Of a DNA stretch of 64,000 nucleotides, positions 12,091 through 24,381 are shown in pieces. The DNA is from Dendrocalamus latiflorus (Eukaryota; Streptophyta; Magnoliopsida; Poales; Poaceae). A program made the position numbers and the translations under genes. The number at the start of each line of letters is the position of its first letter. Position 1 is the stretch's first letter. The notes beneath the pieces were generated by a model, which searched no databases, had not been told where the DNA came from, and was given only the letters and a program-made list of their open reading frames with translations. The DNA lies in NCBI GenBank assembly GCA_017311315.1, contig CM029647.1:6930577-6994576 (forward strand), written 5' to 3'.

Positions 12091-12385
12091 GGCCTGCTCT
12101 AAATAGCTTTAGTTTTTGGCTAATTTTGGCTTTCGATTTATTTAAACCAGAAGCCACCTACAACACGTCAGCTTCTAATTTTGACTTATTTTAGCTTTTT
12201 TTGATTTTTTTGCCTTTTCTTTTCTGCATTATTTCTTTACATTGTTCGTAACATATAACTTTTTTTTATTTTTCCATTTTCTCTTTTTTCTCAGTAAAAT
12301 GTAACTTCCGTTACAACGCAATTTTGACCATACTTAAAAAGTTATAGTTAGAAAGTTTAAACCATAAGTCGGTTAGAGCGGGCCC
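12091..12385 (-). mobile_element. CTGTAGC-family related MITE, reverse copy
   Basis: Terminal inverted repeats are GGCCTGCTCTAAATAG at the left and, reversed at the right, GGCCCGCTCTAACCG. The interior keeps the reversed order of the family blocks (TTTTAGCTTTTTTTG, ACATTGTTCG, ACGCAATTTTGACC). Confidence 0.7.
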
Positions 12386-12487
12386 GAAAGAAAAAGATTT
12401 TTTTGGGTGGGGGCAGCAAGTAGCTGTCTAGTGACCACCATTTTTATTGAATCTACAAAATTTTAGTCAGAATCTGCACCCTACTTT

Positions 12488-12747
12488 GGCCCTGCTCGGT
12501 TGGGCTGAAAAGTTGTGGTTTATGGTTGAAATTGCACTGTAGCTGAAAGTAGCTTATTTAGCGTAATTAAATTTAAAAATTTTAAAAATAGAAAAATATA
12601 TTAGCTCATCATGAACAATGCGAACGAATACGGGAAAAATAACCGGTAAAAAAGTTAAAAAAAATATAAAAGTTCAAAAAAAGATAAATTTTATAAATAG
12701 TAAAAAATAAATCAGAACCCAGAAACCCAGGCCAAAATAAGCGGGCC
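12488..12747 (+). mobile_element. CTGTAGC-family MITE, forward copy
   Basis: Left end GGCCCTGCTCGGTTGGGC, then TGCACTGTAGCTGAAAGTAG, CATCATGAACAATGCG, a reduced AAAAAAGTTAAAAAAA block, and a right end AAAATAAGCGGGCC. The ends pair imperfectly as inverted repeats. Confidence 0.8.
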
Positions 12748-12944
12748 TGTATATTACAGTGTACTGCATTTGGCACATGACTCGAACATACGTTGCATTT
12801 AATGTGGAGACTCACGAAGAGACAAGGATGAAAACACGAGTAACCTCCAACAAAAACAAAAGGATTTAGCAAGCAAGACTGCAAGAGATGTGATGCCACA
12901 ATTCTGCTGCATTTCCTGACGCCACATGGCAGATCTGATCTACA

Positions 12945-13245
12945 CACATAAAACAACAGGTGATATATTCTTCGTTTTGAAGGCAAAAACATCCCACAAT
13001 ATTTTAAAAAAAGAAAAATTCTACAAATTCTCACTTTAATCAAAAGCAAAAAGTAATGATCTTCATCACTTATTTTAGAGAATTAAATTATAATAGTGCA
13101 GATTAATCATATATAGATATTATAGTTATATAACAAATACAATTATATTTTAATTATCGGAAGTAGAGTTATATATTAAAGGTAACTGTATCATAATATC
13201 TAGTCGCATAGTTACGTGAATAATTCTACTGGTTAAATTAAAAGA
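12945..13245 (+). repeat. Dispersed AT-rich repeat, copy 1 of a direct pair
   Basis: It aligns in the same orientation with 14365-14675: shared order of ATTCTACAAATTCTCA-like, CACTTATTTT, TAAATTATAA, GATTAATCATATAT and ACAATTATATTT phrases. The copies are clearly diverged. Class unknown; no terminal inverted repeats seen. Confidence 0.6.
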
Positions 13246-13579
13246 GCAGATCAAATTTTAAGGAACATTCCAGGATGGGCAAGATTAACACTGGGAACGA
13301 ACATACATTAAAGACAGCCGACTAGGTTCATGTTCATTTAAAATTGGAGATCGTTCAATACCATGCACGTCAAATTCTTTGATCGTACGAACCGCTTGTA
13401 GTTCATGGGCATACGTTGGACGAATACTAAGCTCTTTTCTTTATTGGCTTGGAATACATTTAAACTACAATAATTCAAGTAGCTCAGAAGGTAGCAAACT
13501 CCCTTCAAATCATTGTCACCTTATCTTTTTTTGAACTGCATTGTCACCTTATCTTGACCCGTTAATCTCTTTGAACTTA
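13246..13579. other. Unclassified sequence between repeats
   Basis: No gene is recognised. It lies between the first copy of the direct pair and a reverse MITE. Confidence 0.3.
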
Positions 13580-13845
13580 TGTCTCGCTCATTTCGGCTTG
13601 AACTTCTGGTTTCTAGCTTATTTTTCACTATTTATAAATTTCATCTTTTTCTAAACTTTTGGATTTTTTAGCTTTTTTACTGTTTCTTTTTTTCGTATTC
13701 GTTTGTGTTGTCCGTAATAAACTAACATATTTTTTCTATTTTTTTAAAATTTTTTAAATTTAATTACATCAAATAAATCATCTTCAATCAGATACAATAT
13801 AATTTCAGTCATAAACCACTATTTTTCAGTCCAATCGAACGGCAC
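13580..13845 (-). mobile_element. CTGTAGC-family MITE, reverse copy
   Basis: Begins GTCTCGCTCATTTCGGCTTG, very like the reverse copy at 9741, and ends CAGTCCAATCGAACGGCAC. The GTTGTCCGTAATAAAC phrase and the ATCAAATAAATCATC block confirm orientation. Confidence 0.8.
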
Positions 13846-14364
13846 TTTAGAAGGGTCGCAATCCACGCGTTTCTTACCTTAAAGAAGTGTGCCTCTTAAT
13901 TTGATTAATTCGAAACATAAAGTCAATTTCCGTAAGAAATTGAGGGCCTGTACGTAAATAAAAGGGTCTGTACGTAAATAAACGAGGACCCGTACGTAAT
14001 TTAGAAAACCGCGGGGCGCTATCCTGCAAAGTGGAAGGGTAAAAAAATTGGCAGGGACCTTTTCGCGAGAAAAAAGGACTTTTACATAATTTCCGGAAAG
14101 TTCAGAGAAATCGGCCCCCCGGCCGTACGCGAATTCGGCCGCCACGCGCCGGCCGAGGGAGCGCTGAGGGGTGACGTGGGGGGGCTCTCCTGCGCGGAAC
14201 CCCCGGCTTTGTATACTGGTAAGATGCCACATGCACGTCATGGCATAGTTTCAGAGCTGGATCACAGTCCGTTGAGTAACGACGCAGTTAACCTTATCTT
14301 TCTTTTAAGATCTAGTCAGATGGAGCACTTATCTCAGTACAATTGTACAAGTAAATATATATAA
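13846..14364. other. Mixed segment with GTACGTAA repeats and a GC island
   Basis: No gene is recognised. The phrase TGTACGTAAATAAA or CCGTACGTAATTTA occurs three times at about 13950-14002. 14100-14200 is GC-rich. It may be a captured fragment, but I cannot name a source. Confidence 0.4.
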
Positions 14365-14675
14365 ATAAAAATAACCCGTAAGATTCAATACACTTTCTTT
14401 ATTTTGAGAGCAAAAAATGCTACAATAATCCAAATAAGAAAAAACTCTAGAAATTCTCATATTAATCGAGAAAAAGAGAAGATCTCCACCACTTATTTTG
14501 GTAAGGCTAAATTATAACGATGGAGATTAATCATATATGTATGTTAGAGTCATATAGTAAATACAATTATATTTCAATTATAAACGGTAGAATTGTATAT
14601 CAAAAGCCATTATGTCATAATATTTAGCCGTACAATTACACGGACAAACATACTAGTTATAAACAGTATACTATA
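14365..14675 (+). repeat. Dispersed AT-rich repeat, copy 2 of a direct pair
   Basis: Direct-orientation relative of 12945-13245, about 1.42 kb downstream. The same block order is kept, with many substitutions. Confidence 0.6.
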
Positions 14676-14769
14676 ATACTAGAAATACCACTTATAAATA
14701 TAACATACAGCGAAATTTAAGACCCCATTATGGAACACGGGAAAGCTAGATTTATATAGGAACTAGGTG

Positions 14770-15050
14770 GTGATCGGTTCGGCTGAAAGCTTCATGGCTT
14801 ATGGATGAAAACACTGTAGCTGGCTGAAAAAAGCACTGTAGCTGATAGAGACTTATTTACCATAATTAAATTTAAAAAAAATTAAAAATAGAAAAAAACA
14901 TATTAGCCCATCACGTATAATGTAAATAAATACGAGGAAAAAAGAACCGATAAAAAAACTCAAAAAAGCTAAAAGTTCAGAAAAAGACGAAATTTATAAA
15001 TAGTGCAAAAATAAACTGAAGTCAGAAGCTGAAGCCATATTGATCAGGGA
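14770..15050 (+). mobile_element. CTGTAGC-family MITE, forward copy
   Basis: Starts GTGATCGGTTCGGCTGAAAG, with two CACTGTAGCTG words, CCCATCACGTATAATG, an AAAAAGCTAAAAGTTC/AGAAAAAGACGAAATTT block and a GAAGCCATATTGATCAGG end. Confidence 0.8.
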
Positions 15051-18000
15051 CCTAAACTGTTTCCGGGCTGCGAGCTTCTGCTTTACACCCGAACCTGGGA
15101 AAAGATGTTTCTCACGTGCATCTGGCCATCGTGGTTTCCTCGGATGGAAGGCAAAAGGACAAGAAAGGCAGCGATGCGTCATGCGTGCAACAGTAGGGTG
15201 CTCCCTGCAGGGGCATACGCGTAACTTCACGACGCCAGGGAGGAGGAGGAGGAGTATAATATGGTGCATGCTCCTTTTCCCTCGAAGATGGCTTGCATGT
15301 TGTATGGAGTGGTCGTTTTCAGCACTTGTACAACATGACATGTGTTGTTCTTCTGGCTGCTCTCTCTCTCTCTCTCTTTCCTCTTTTCTCTGGATGTGCG
15401 TGCCTGATGAAGAGGGAGAAAAAAGGGGCCAAAAAAAAGCTTCATCCTTTGTGTTTTGACATGACGCATACAGCAAAGTGGTGATGCACTGTGGATAGAT
15501 CGTTGCCATCGATCTAACCGTTGGATCGTCCACGGCAGAGTGAAGGGACAGATTTGGTTGGTTGGTGCGTGCGTGCATATTCCATGCATCCCGGTGACTT
15601 CAACTCGGGACGGTTAGATTTTTCCAGCCAGATTTGGCACTCATATCTTTTTTTTTTCGTTCTTTTCTTTTGGGGGTGTGTGAAAAAATCACTCAGTCTG
15701 CTTACACCCACGCCCAGTAGCCCACATGGGTGCAGCTTACGATTCCAGTTTTTATTGGATAAGGTAATTAATTAGCTGCTGCAAACTGTTGGAGTACATG
15801 ATTGTGCCATGCGAACTCTCATGTAAGTTGTCAATGGATGGATCAGATTTGATCTGGAGAAGGCACAATTTGAACTGTTTTAATAATTTTAAGCCAGATA
15901 CATAAGTAACTGTGAACGTCTTGATCTTCATGAGTATATTACAAATCACCACGTGTTTGCTTTCCCAGAACAACTGAACAAGTGATTTTTTGTTGCTGAA
16001 AGAAAAGCACAAGTGGTACTAGTGATTTCAATTACTGGAAATCATTATCACATGGCTTCTTCTTACTACCATGAACCTGATCATCATCACTCACTGTCAA
16101 CAACCTTGAGCTTATTCTTTTGGATCGTGGTTTATAATTTTTGGCTTTATTGCAAGTGCTCGTGCGAACGAATCGGAAGTCAATAAACTGCTTCTAAAAG
16201 GATATTCCAATAAATCGCTTTGAAACGATAACAGGGAAATCGTTCCGTTTATTTATTAGAGAAAAATTATAAGTCTTACCCTTTGCTCCCATCCCATATA
16301 AATAATTCTGCTCCCCTTTCCAAAATATCTCTTTTTTAGGTTTGATATAAATGCTGGGGGAGGGGGTGAATTGGATGATGGGCCTGCTTGATGATTAGCT
16401 CATCCCTCCAATCCCAGCCGACGACAGCGACCACCCTGGACGGCTGCAGATGCCTCCACGTCGGATCCCCACGGACGCTCGCCGCCCACTCGTCTCGTGA
16501 CGCGTGGTGCCTTCGCCCCAGATGGATTCGCCGATCCCGCTGCGCCGCCCGACCCTGTGGCCCTCCCTGTGGCTTCGAGGTCGGTCGAAAGGGACAGAGC
16601 AGTGCTTATCTTACTCTCCTCCAAGTGGACGTTTTAGATGAGGCTTTAGTATGCTTCTTTTTCATCTTCTTTTGTTCCAACGAATGTGAATCAAACAAAT
16701 GGATAGATAATTCGGATGGCATGCATGCGTTGGGGAGAGAACAACAAGAAAAGAACCCTAGACAAACTATCCTTAGAACTATTTATGTTGGGTTTTTGCT
16801 TTCGTTTTCTGTTTGGAGAAGTCAATATGAACAATCGGTTTTCCAAGCTTTGTTACTCCTCTCGCTCCTATCTCTCCCTGGGATAAGGTAGAGGTCACAG
16901 ACGCATCATATACTCTACTCCTCTCGTTTGTCTTGCATACGTATCTCTCTCACTCACTTCCCCACTGCTTATCATCTTCTTCTAAAAGCCATTTCTTTCG
17001 GCCACTATTATTCATCTTCAACTAAAAACATCAGCCGTAAGCCCGTAACCAATATGAACATGCCCTTCATGCCCCCAGCATCCATCCATGGTTGCTTCTT
17101 TGCTTCTTTCCCGCCAATTGCAGTGATGAATGAGTTCCTTGCAAGGCATTTAATTATGAGCGAGACCAATGATGTTAATTGTTCCACATGACGCAATAAT
17201 CCACCAATTTGCTGATGTTGTACCTGTGCTTGATCGTTGTGAGTATTTAGCTTCTTTAACATGGATGCAGTGCATGCCGCTTTACCACTGATGGCGATGT
17301 CCATTGCTAACCATTGGCATCATTTGCTTTAAGCTCTGAACTAAAATGCTTCTAGAGGATGATAAAAAAAGTTCAGGAACATTAATTAATTTGAAGTAGT
17401 GAAAACACTCTCTGCCTCGAAAGGTTTTCCGGAATAAGATCTAGTAGAATTCTTTATGCCTTCGCTTAATTATATGCCGGTAAGTTATATTTCATTTGAG
17501 TAAATCACGCTATTTTTCAACTCGCACCATCCCCGAATAAAAGTTATTTTACCGAAATTTCTTATTACAGTCTCTGCCTACAATTTTCCTATATGTTACT
17601 GCAAACCAAGAAAGTGGCTACAATATTAGCCTTGGAACAACGCTGCATTTTTATCGTTTCTTGTCTTGACTTTGAGTATACCCCCATTTTAAGGCTAGAG
17701 CTGCTTTATTCCCGCTAAGCTAAACTAATGTATCTCCAATTAATTGATGATCCGTATTGTTAGGCCACAACATTGATCCCCAACATCCACTCTTTTCTCC
17801 TCCATATGAGAAGTTGTGTTTGGGGCCTTTTCTTTCTGTAGGGCCTGGTGGTTGGGTGTGTCGGAACCAAATTTGAGGAGGAAGCAACACTAAAGCAAGG
17901 AAACCCTATGCTTTAACATAACAAAACTCGGGCATTGCCTTTTCATGATGCTTAGGTTTAGCTAATACTATGTGTCTTTGCCCACTAATATAATTATCAA

Positions 18001-19336
18001 TTAGCCCACCCCCTTTGCCTTTAAGAGGTTGATGCTAAAGTTAGGGACCTCACTTCCAAGAAAGCCCTTTTAATTAGTTATTTATCATCTTCTTAATCCC
18101 TAAACCCCCCATATACTACATACTTGTTGCTTTCGCATGCATCCATGAGGATACCAGGCTCCTACACAATGACCCGCAATCAAGACATCTACTAGATCCA
18201 AGACCAATGCCTAGCTCTTTAACCATTTTGTGCTAGTAATATTACTAGCTAGCTAGTGCGTAGTAGCACCTCCTACAAAATTAATTATTGAACCTATCTT
18301 GGCTTCCAAAGAAAATCTACTTAGATATAGTAACCTGCTAAGTCCTAAGTAGTGTAGTTAGTATATATGTACTCCAAGAATTATTCAAGTCCTACATCGG
18401 ATTTTTAATGCTCATGTTGGGTTAATGGAACCCGTTCGATAGCTAGCATTAAAGAACACGTCATGAGGAGAGGTTGGATTAAGTACGTGTCTTAATGTCC
18501 AAGTGATAGAGATGTAAAGCATACTTTGAGCGGGCATTCCCCTCCAAATATGACACGCGTTTATATATAATAGATTACTTGCATTACCGTTCCACTATAA
18601 TAGAACTAAGAATGTTCCTTCAATTACCTAACTTGCAATAAACTAGCTAGCCTAGCTTACTACTGCAAAGAATTATTATGTAATTTTTTCCCTCTCCAAA
18701 GTTAGGCTTACTCTCATGGCATGATGTGACGTCCAAAAGATAATAGTGTGAAAGTAACAGGAGGCGACACCGAAGAGAAGGGAGACTAATTTTAATCTTC
18801 CTTCTATTGTTAAGTGACCCACAAGCAAATCACATCACTTCTACATTTGATATTTAAGTTTTTTTTATCCCATCTGTAGTCAAAAGCGCTGGCTTGAAAA
18901 TAACTGGATAAGACGAGACCAAGTACTCCACAAATTAAACTCAAAGACGTTAAATCCTAATCCTTGGGGATAATAAAGATGAAAGGCACCGTTACACAGT
19001 GGATGACAACACTATTAGGGCACACTCATCTTTCAGAAAAAAGTATATACTAGGACTCGAAAAAGTGATCCCGGGGAAGCTTGGGCGTGCTGTGTTACAC
19101 AGTTACAGGACAGATGGATGCTATCCACTTCTGATCAGTTGTCTCTAAAATAATGTAACACACGAGCTAATTAATAACGATCATTAGTTAATTGAGCTCT
19201 CCCATGTGGAATTAATCGAACAGTGCCGACGCTGCAGAACATTGCTTGTCCTGAACAGGGGTCAACCAATGCGAAGTACAGTGCAACACAACACGTTAGC
19301 CTAGCCCTGTCAAGATCCTCAATCGTAGGACAGATT

Positions 19337-19337
<1 letters not shown>
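15051..19337. other. Intergenic region without a recognisable gene
   Basis: I find no conserved protein family on either strand. A GC-rich island at about 16410-16600 gives short Arg/Ala/Ser frames only. A 98-codon minus-strand frame at 17008-17304 shows no known motif. I looked for conserved grass miRNA mature sequences and saw none I recognise. 17400-19300 looks like ordinary single-copy AT-rich sequence and could hold cis-regulatory or lncRNA sequence that cannot be seen by eye. Confidence 0.35.

Positions 19338-19371
<34 letters not shown>
19338..19371. repeat. (CT)n microsatellite
   Basis: Seventeen uninterrupted CT units (34 bp). Other CT runs lie near 20624-20641 and 41235-41266. Confidence 0.95.
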
Positions 19372-19374
<3 letters not shown>

Positions 19375-22284
19375 CAGTTCTCCATGAACTTTGATTCCAT
19401 GCACAAGGTCATGCAATGCAATGGCAGTAATAATACCAAGAAAGGGATTGGGGACGTGGAGATGCAGATGGAGATAGAGATGGGGGAAAGGTTTGGTTAT
19501 AGCTTAGCTTGGGAGTGAGGGGGCCCGGCCTCCACTACTCACCTCATTGCTCCCTTGGCCTTTTTATCATGTGTGGCGAACAGAGACGGGCCACCTAAAA
19601 AGATGGGGGAGAGTTGGACCATTTAGGTCAGGAAGCATTCAGCATTTGATTTGCGCAGCCGTCCCCCCTCAACTCAAGCCAGCCCCTCTTCCAATCACTG
19701 GTTCACAGCCAAAAAGGCACAGAGATAGAGAGAGGGGGTAGAAAGAAAAAATATCATCACGCCCCACTTCAAGTAATTCAGAAGCCGCTTGTAATATGTT
19801 GACTTTTAATTTTTAGCCTTTTATTTTTCTCTCTTTTTCTTTGTATTATTCGTGGATATTTAACAAATTTTTTATTTTTGTTTAACTGAGTGACTTAGAA
19901 AAATTGAACAACTGTTACAGTATAATTTTAGAGATCCGGTTCAGTACATTGAATCATCCTTAGCCGTTCAATATAACACATCTAACGGTTCTGATGATGT
20001 TGACACCTCAAGTGCATATGAGTGGTGTACAGGAGTGATACTAAGTGAAAAGGGCATACACGTCATTTTATCGTAGTGATTAGAAGTCTCGAAACACACC
20101 GTGTTATCTGGATCTGAAATCTCCTTGGAAAAGAAGGGATGGAATCGATCATTTACATATGCATCTTAGCATTGTTTTGCAACTGCAGAAACGGAAGGCG
20201 CTCCAATTGTGCAAAGAGATGTTTTGTATCAATCTAGTCATGGTTGCAAAGAGATGCAGAAACGCGTTGTTCCCCTGAGCGCTCGGCCACTCGTGGGCCC
20301 ATGCCTGACGTGATGAGTCGCCCGTCGCGTAGCGGGCCTAGCCTGGCCTGGTGTGGCAGCGAATGGCGGGCGCACTCGTGGACGAGGCCACTCATTCCTA
20401 ATTGGCTGATTTTTAGTAACCGACTAACCGCCCAATAAACGTGAAGCTCTCGAAGCAATTGTACATCTATACCCCTGGTCAATTAACGGTTAGATGTAGT
20501 GGTGATGTTAACACCTCCAACACCTCTGCAGTTGAAAGCCGCAGCGAGCAGCCGCTTGGCACGGCTCCTTAACCTACTCCTCTCACTAGCTTTCCCTTTG
20601 ATTGGCCGCATATTAGCTCCTATCTCTCTCTCTCTCTCTCTGGCATTGGGGGACCTTTTTCTTGGGAGTCCTCTTCAAACTCATAGCGAGGCAGCAGCCA
20701 GCACCTACTCCAAACAAATGCACTGCACCTTTGGAGCAAAAGGAGAAAAATGGCCTACATTTGTGCAACTCCAACTACTAGATTCAAACGAGATGCCAGC
20801 ACGCCTATACAATTAACACAACTTTCTGTCTACACACATTATACTCGTTGCCATTTTGATCCAGTAATTATTACTCCTAATTAAGTGGTACACCGGCCTA
20901 TGGCTAGCATTGTCCACAACTAGCCAGCTAAACCAGCAAAGGGGTTAATTAATTTATGTACTAAGTGATTAAGCTAAGAGTTTGCAATTGCATGTTTGGT
21001 ACGTGACTTGTGCAGGTAAGGTTAAAGAATTCCTGGGAGAGAGGGAGCTAGCATAAAGAAAGGCAAGACATGTTTGGTTTTGGTAGCTCGAGGGAGCATA
21101 TATTTCGGTCAATTGCCTCCCCCCAATTTAGGCGGTTCGGAGATTCCTCAACCCTATAAATTTCGTACCAAACAAACGACGACCAATCATCCAACGGCAT
21201 TAGCTAGGGATTGTAGGGAAACACGAACTAAACATACCAGTACCATCTTTGACCAAACTACTTGTAACAGCAACTAGAGCTAGCATGCTGTCTCACAAAT
21301 GGGAACAGCACTAGCTAAGCTACTAGTACTATGCATGGTGGAGTATATGTGAATTTTTACTTGAAGTTTTAAGGTCAAGACCAACCAAACAAACATGAAT
21401 TATGGATGGTGAAATGTAATGTTTCTCATTTCTCTCCTCTTCAGAATCTGAATTGATTGAATCGTCCTAGCTAGGCATTGACAGACAGTCACAGAGAGCT
21501 AGACAGCCGCGAAGAAGATACACAGAAGAGTCAGCCATCTGATTCATCCCTTTGCAGGTTGAAATTGTCACAATAAAGCTTAACATTTCAAAGAGACCCA
21601 ACAGAGGCCGCCTCGAGAATAGCAGAGTCAGGCGCGCGCGGGAGAGGAGCCCGCGCTCGCGAGAGAAGAAGTGGTTCGGGGCTACGGCGGCGGTGGTCGA
21701 AACCCTAGCCTAACCTGGGCTCAGACCAATATATATCCATGTATAACATGCAAAAAGACCTCTAGACTATACACATATCTAACTATGTTGTGCCAGCAAG
21801 TTAGGGCACAGGAAATTTAATAATTAGATGGAGCATGCAGAAGCTGAGGGCAAGAGTAATTACTGTACAACTTTCCCTTTTAATCGGGTGTGGTAAGAAG
21901 CCGAGTAGTACTCCTACTCCAGTCTGATACATGCATGGATCGATAGGTTATCTGCTGCTAGCGCTGTAAAGAAATCAACTTAGACGTAGCCCTATTACTG
22001 ATCATCTCGATCCCTCCTCCGCTTCCCGCCCGTCCATGAGTCCATCCCGTGTTGGCTCCTCCGTTTCGTCGACTTTTTTTAGGCCGCTTCATGAACAGCG
22101 GCACATGCAGCCATCAGGCTACCACCAACGACGATTTTGATTGTCCGGTTTGAACAGAGAGCGAGTAGGCAAATCAAAGTAAATTCGGGGAGTGATAAAC
22201 TACGCGTACGTACGGGACACAAAATTTTTGTTGCATGGGTAACTTCTGGCTGGAGTGTTGTACAAGGGTTGTGGGTGAAAGAAA
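19372..22284. other. Intergenic region, no recognisable gene
   Basis: A diverged reverse fragment of the CTGTAGC-family MITE lies at about 19760-19930. Two related stretches containing a GGTTAGATGT/ATCTAACGGTT and GATGTTAACACCTC-like core occur near 19978 and 20487. A GC-rich patch at 21600-21700 has no family resemblance. No tRNA, rRNA or recognised protein gene. Confidence 0.35.
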
Positions 22285-23100
22285 GCCGGATCTGGCACTG
22301 TTGTGCACGGTATTTATAAAATTAGCCGTATGTCAACCATATTTGCAAAATGGCACATCTGCTGTCTGGTGGCGATAGGTGCCTATTGCCTCCCAGCAGA
22401 CGGCAGGCAACCTGCCACCTTGCCACCCGGTGAAGGGGCGGCAGGTGCTTGTCCTAATTTTTTTGCGTTTAGTATTTGTTTAATTTTTTAAATATATCAA
22501 ATGAGCTCAAAAAATTATGAAATTTTTGGTTAATTTTATCCATTGTGAATGTTGCTCACAAATTTATAAAATTTTGATATTTGTACAAGTTTTTTACATA
22601 TAGCAAACTATCTCCAAAAATTACAAAATTTTATGTGAAGCCTTCCAATATAGTCATAGTTATTATATAATTTTTGAGGAATTTTATGTGTTCCGAGTTT
22701 AACACGTTTATTCTGGTTAATTTAATCATGAATTTGACGATGCTCAGGTATCTTTTCAAGTGGCTAACTTCTGTGTTTCACGTATGTGTCAGTTCGATCG
22801 TACTATATTTTCTTTTGTACTATGTCATTCACACAATTGTCACTCTATGTGTATCGTGCCCCCTCGTGTGCTCCCTCATTTGCACTAATGTCGTTGTGTC
22901 CGTGACGTCCCCCCTCGCCCGCTTCCTCGTTTGCACACTTATCAATGTTGGTGCCTGCCGCTGGTGGCCTCGCCACATGTCGCCTCGTCGGTGCTGCCAT
23001 CTGCCCACCGAATGACAGAAGTGACATTTTTACAAATACAATTGACATACAGTTAGTTTTATAAATATCATGCACAACAGTGCTAAATCCGACTTCGTCT
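22285..23100. mobile_element. Inverted-repeat element of about 0.8 kb, class unknown
   Basis: 22287-22357 and the reverse complement of 23028-23097 match well over about 70 bp: GCCGGATCTGGCACTGTTG versus GTCGGATTTAGCACTGTTG, then GTGCACGGTATTTATAAAA versus GTGCATGATATTTATAAAA, then GTATGTCAACC versus GTATGTCAATT. The arms bracket an AT-rich half and a C-rich half. Target duplications are not clear. It could be a nonautonomous MULE or fold-back element. Confidence 0.6.
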
Positions 23101-23659
23101 TCCAGTGGGTCGCTATGTATTACTGCAGGGACATACTGATCAGTTTCAAACAGACGGCCAAAGATTCCTTCGACGTAATAGAGAAAGAGCGAGAGTGTTA
23201 TTACATGTTTACTTGATTGATTTCCACTGCAAAACGTGTACTTTTTTAAACTGTGCACTCTTTCTTTCAAAAGAATTATGTACATCTTTTTTAAGGTAAC
23301 CGTGTACATCTTGTCGTATAATATATAGTTCAATTCCTATATAAATTAATCTACTAAAATTCTCTGAGTAAATTTCACATAACCTCAAGTTTTGGGGCAA
23401 AGATGATGCCAAAACCCATGTTTTCCCATTTTTTTTTCAAAGAATCACAAGTTTTTGGGCAAAAAGGTTCTAAAACCCCCTAATTTTATCATATCATGTT
23501 CTGTCCAACAGGATATGGCAGAATGGATCTAACTTTCAATTAGACTTGCAAATAGTGCCCACTTGTCAAACTTAAAACTAGGGCTCACCTGCAAGCCACT
23601 GAGCCTCACCCTCTTTAGGAGTAGCCAGCCAACACTATACCGTTAGAAGCACTTCCAAT

Positions 23660-24165
23660 GGCATAACAATGTTTCATAGAGTTTCAACACATTTCAGCAA
23701 ATTCATGTAAGTTTCAACGATGCTACAAGTTTCGTGAAAGTTTCAAGTCTTAAAAGGTAGAAGTTTCAAGAAGGTTTCAGCAAAAGTTTCAAGTAGATTT
23801 CAATAATTTTCACAAATTTGAACAAGATTCAAAAGAGTTTCGAGGAAGTCCTAAAAATTCAAATAGAAATTTATCCTTTTTTATCAAGTTTCGCCAGATT
23901 TCAGAGAGTTTCAAACAAGTTTCGGAGAGTTTCAGTGCATTATTAGAGTGTTTCAATGTGTTTCATATATGAAACTTGATTGAAAAACGAGTTTCAAAAT
24001 AGTTTCAACAAATATTTAAAAACAAAATTTAAAGTTTCAGAGAGTCAACAAAAAATCCATGCAAATTCCATAAATTTTAGGTGAGTTCCAAATTGAAACT
24101 ACAAGATTTGAGATTTGTGACACAAAAGTCACAAAATTTCATGTTTTCATTATAGTTTCAAACAA
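23660..24165. repeat. GTTTCAA-rich short-period repeat tract
   Basis: The word GTTTCA or GTTTCAA recurs more than twenty times, at spacings of about 10-30 bases, in an otherwise A-rich stretch. No fixed longer period is visible. Noncoding in all frames. Confidence 0.7.
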
Positions 24166-24381
24166 ACATCTTTATTAGAGCACATAGGAGGTAAGGGATA
24201 GTGAAATTTGAGCATGTCATAAGTCGTCGTGCTCACCTTCGGCCACTTGACTCCTATCACCATGCTCACCAGTGGCCGCTGTATGGCCCACCATTGCTCA
24301 CCATGGCGGTAAGCCCACAACCTCACTCGTCTGTGGACATCGAGCGAGCGCACCACCACTCATTGCTCGCTGCAACGTTAG

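Noticed and set aside
12609..13049. 146-codon Phe/Leu/Ile-rich minus-strand frame
   Set aside because: It runs through a MITE and an AT-rich repeat; hydrophobicity is due to poly-A/T composition.
14994..15589. 194- and 120-codon minus-strand frames
   Set aside because: No recognisable motif, overlap with frames on the other strand, and a CT-rich low-complexity stretch in the middle.
17008..17304. 98-codon minus-strand frame
   Set aside because: No domain, no orthologue recognised, and no splice or promoter context to support it.
15051..22284. Possible conserved miRNA precursors
   Set aside because: I scanned by eye for common grass mature miRNA sequences and saw no match; a folding and small-RNA analysis would be needed to revisit this.
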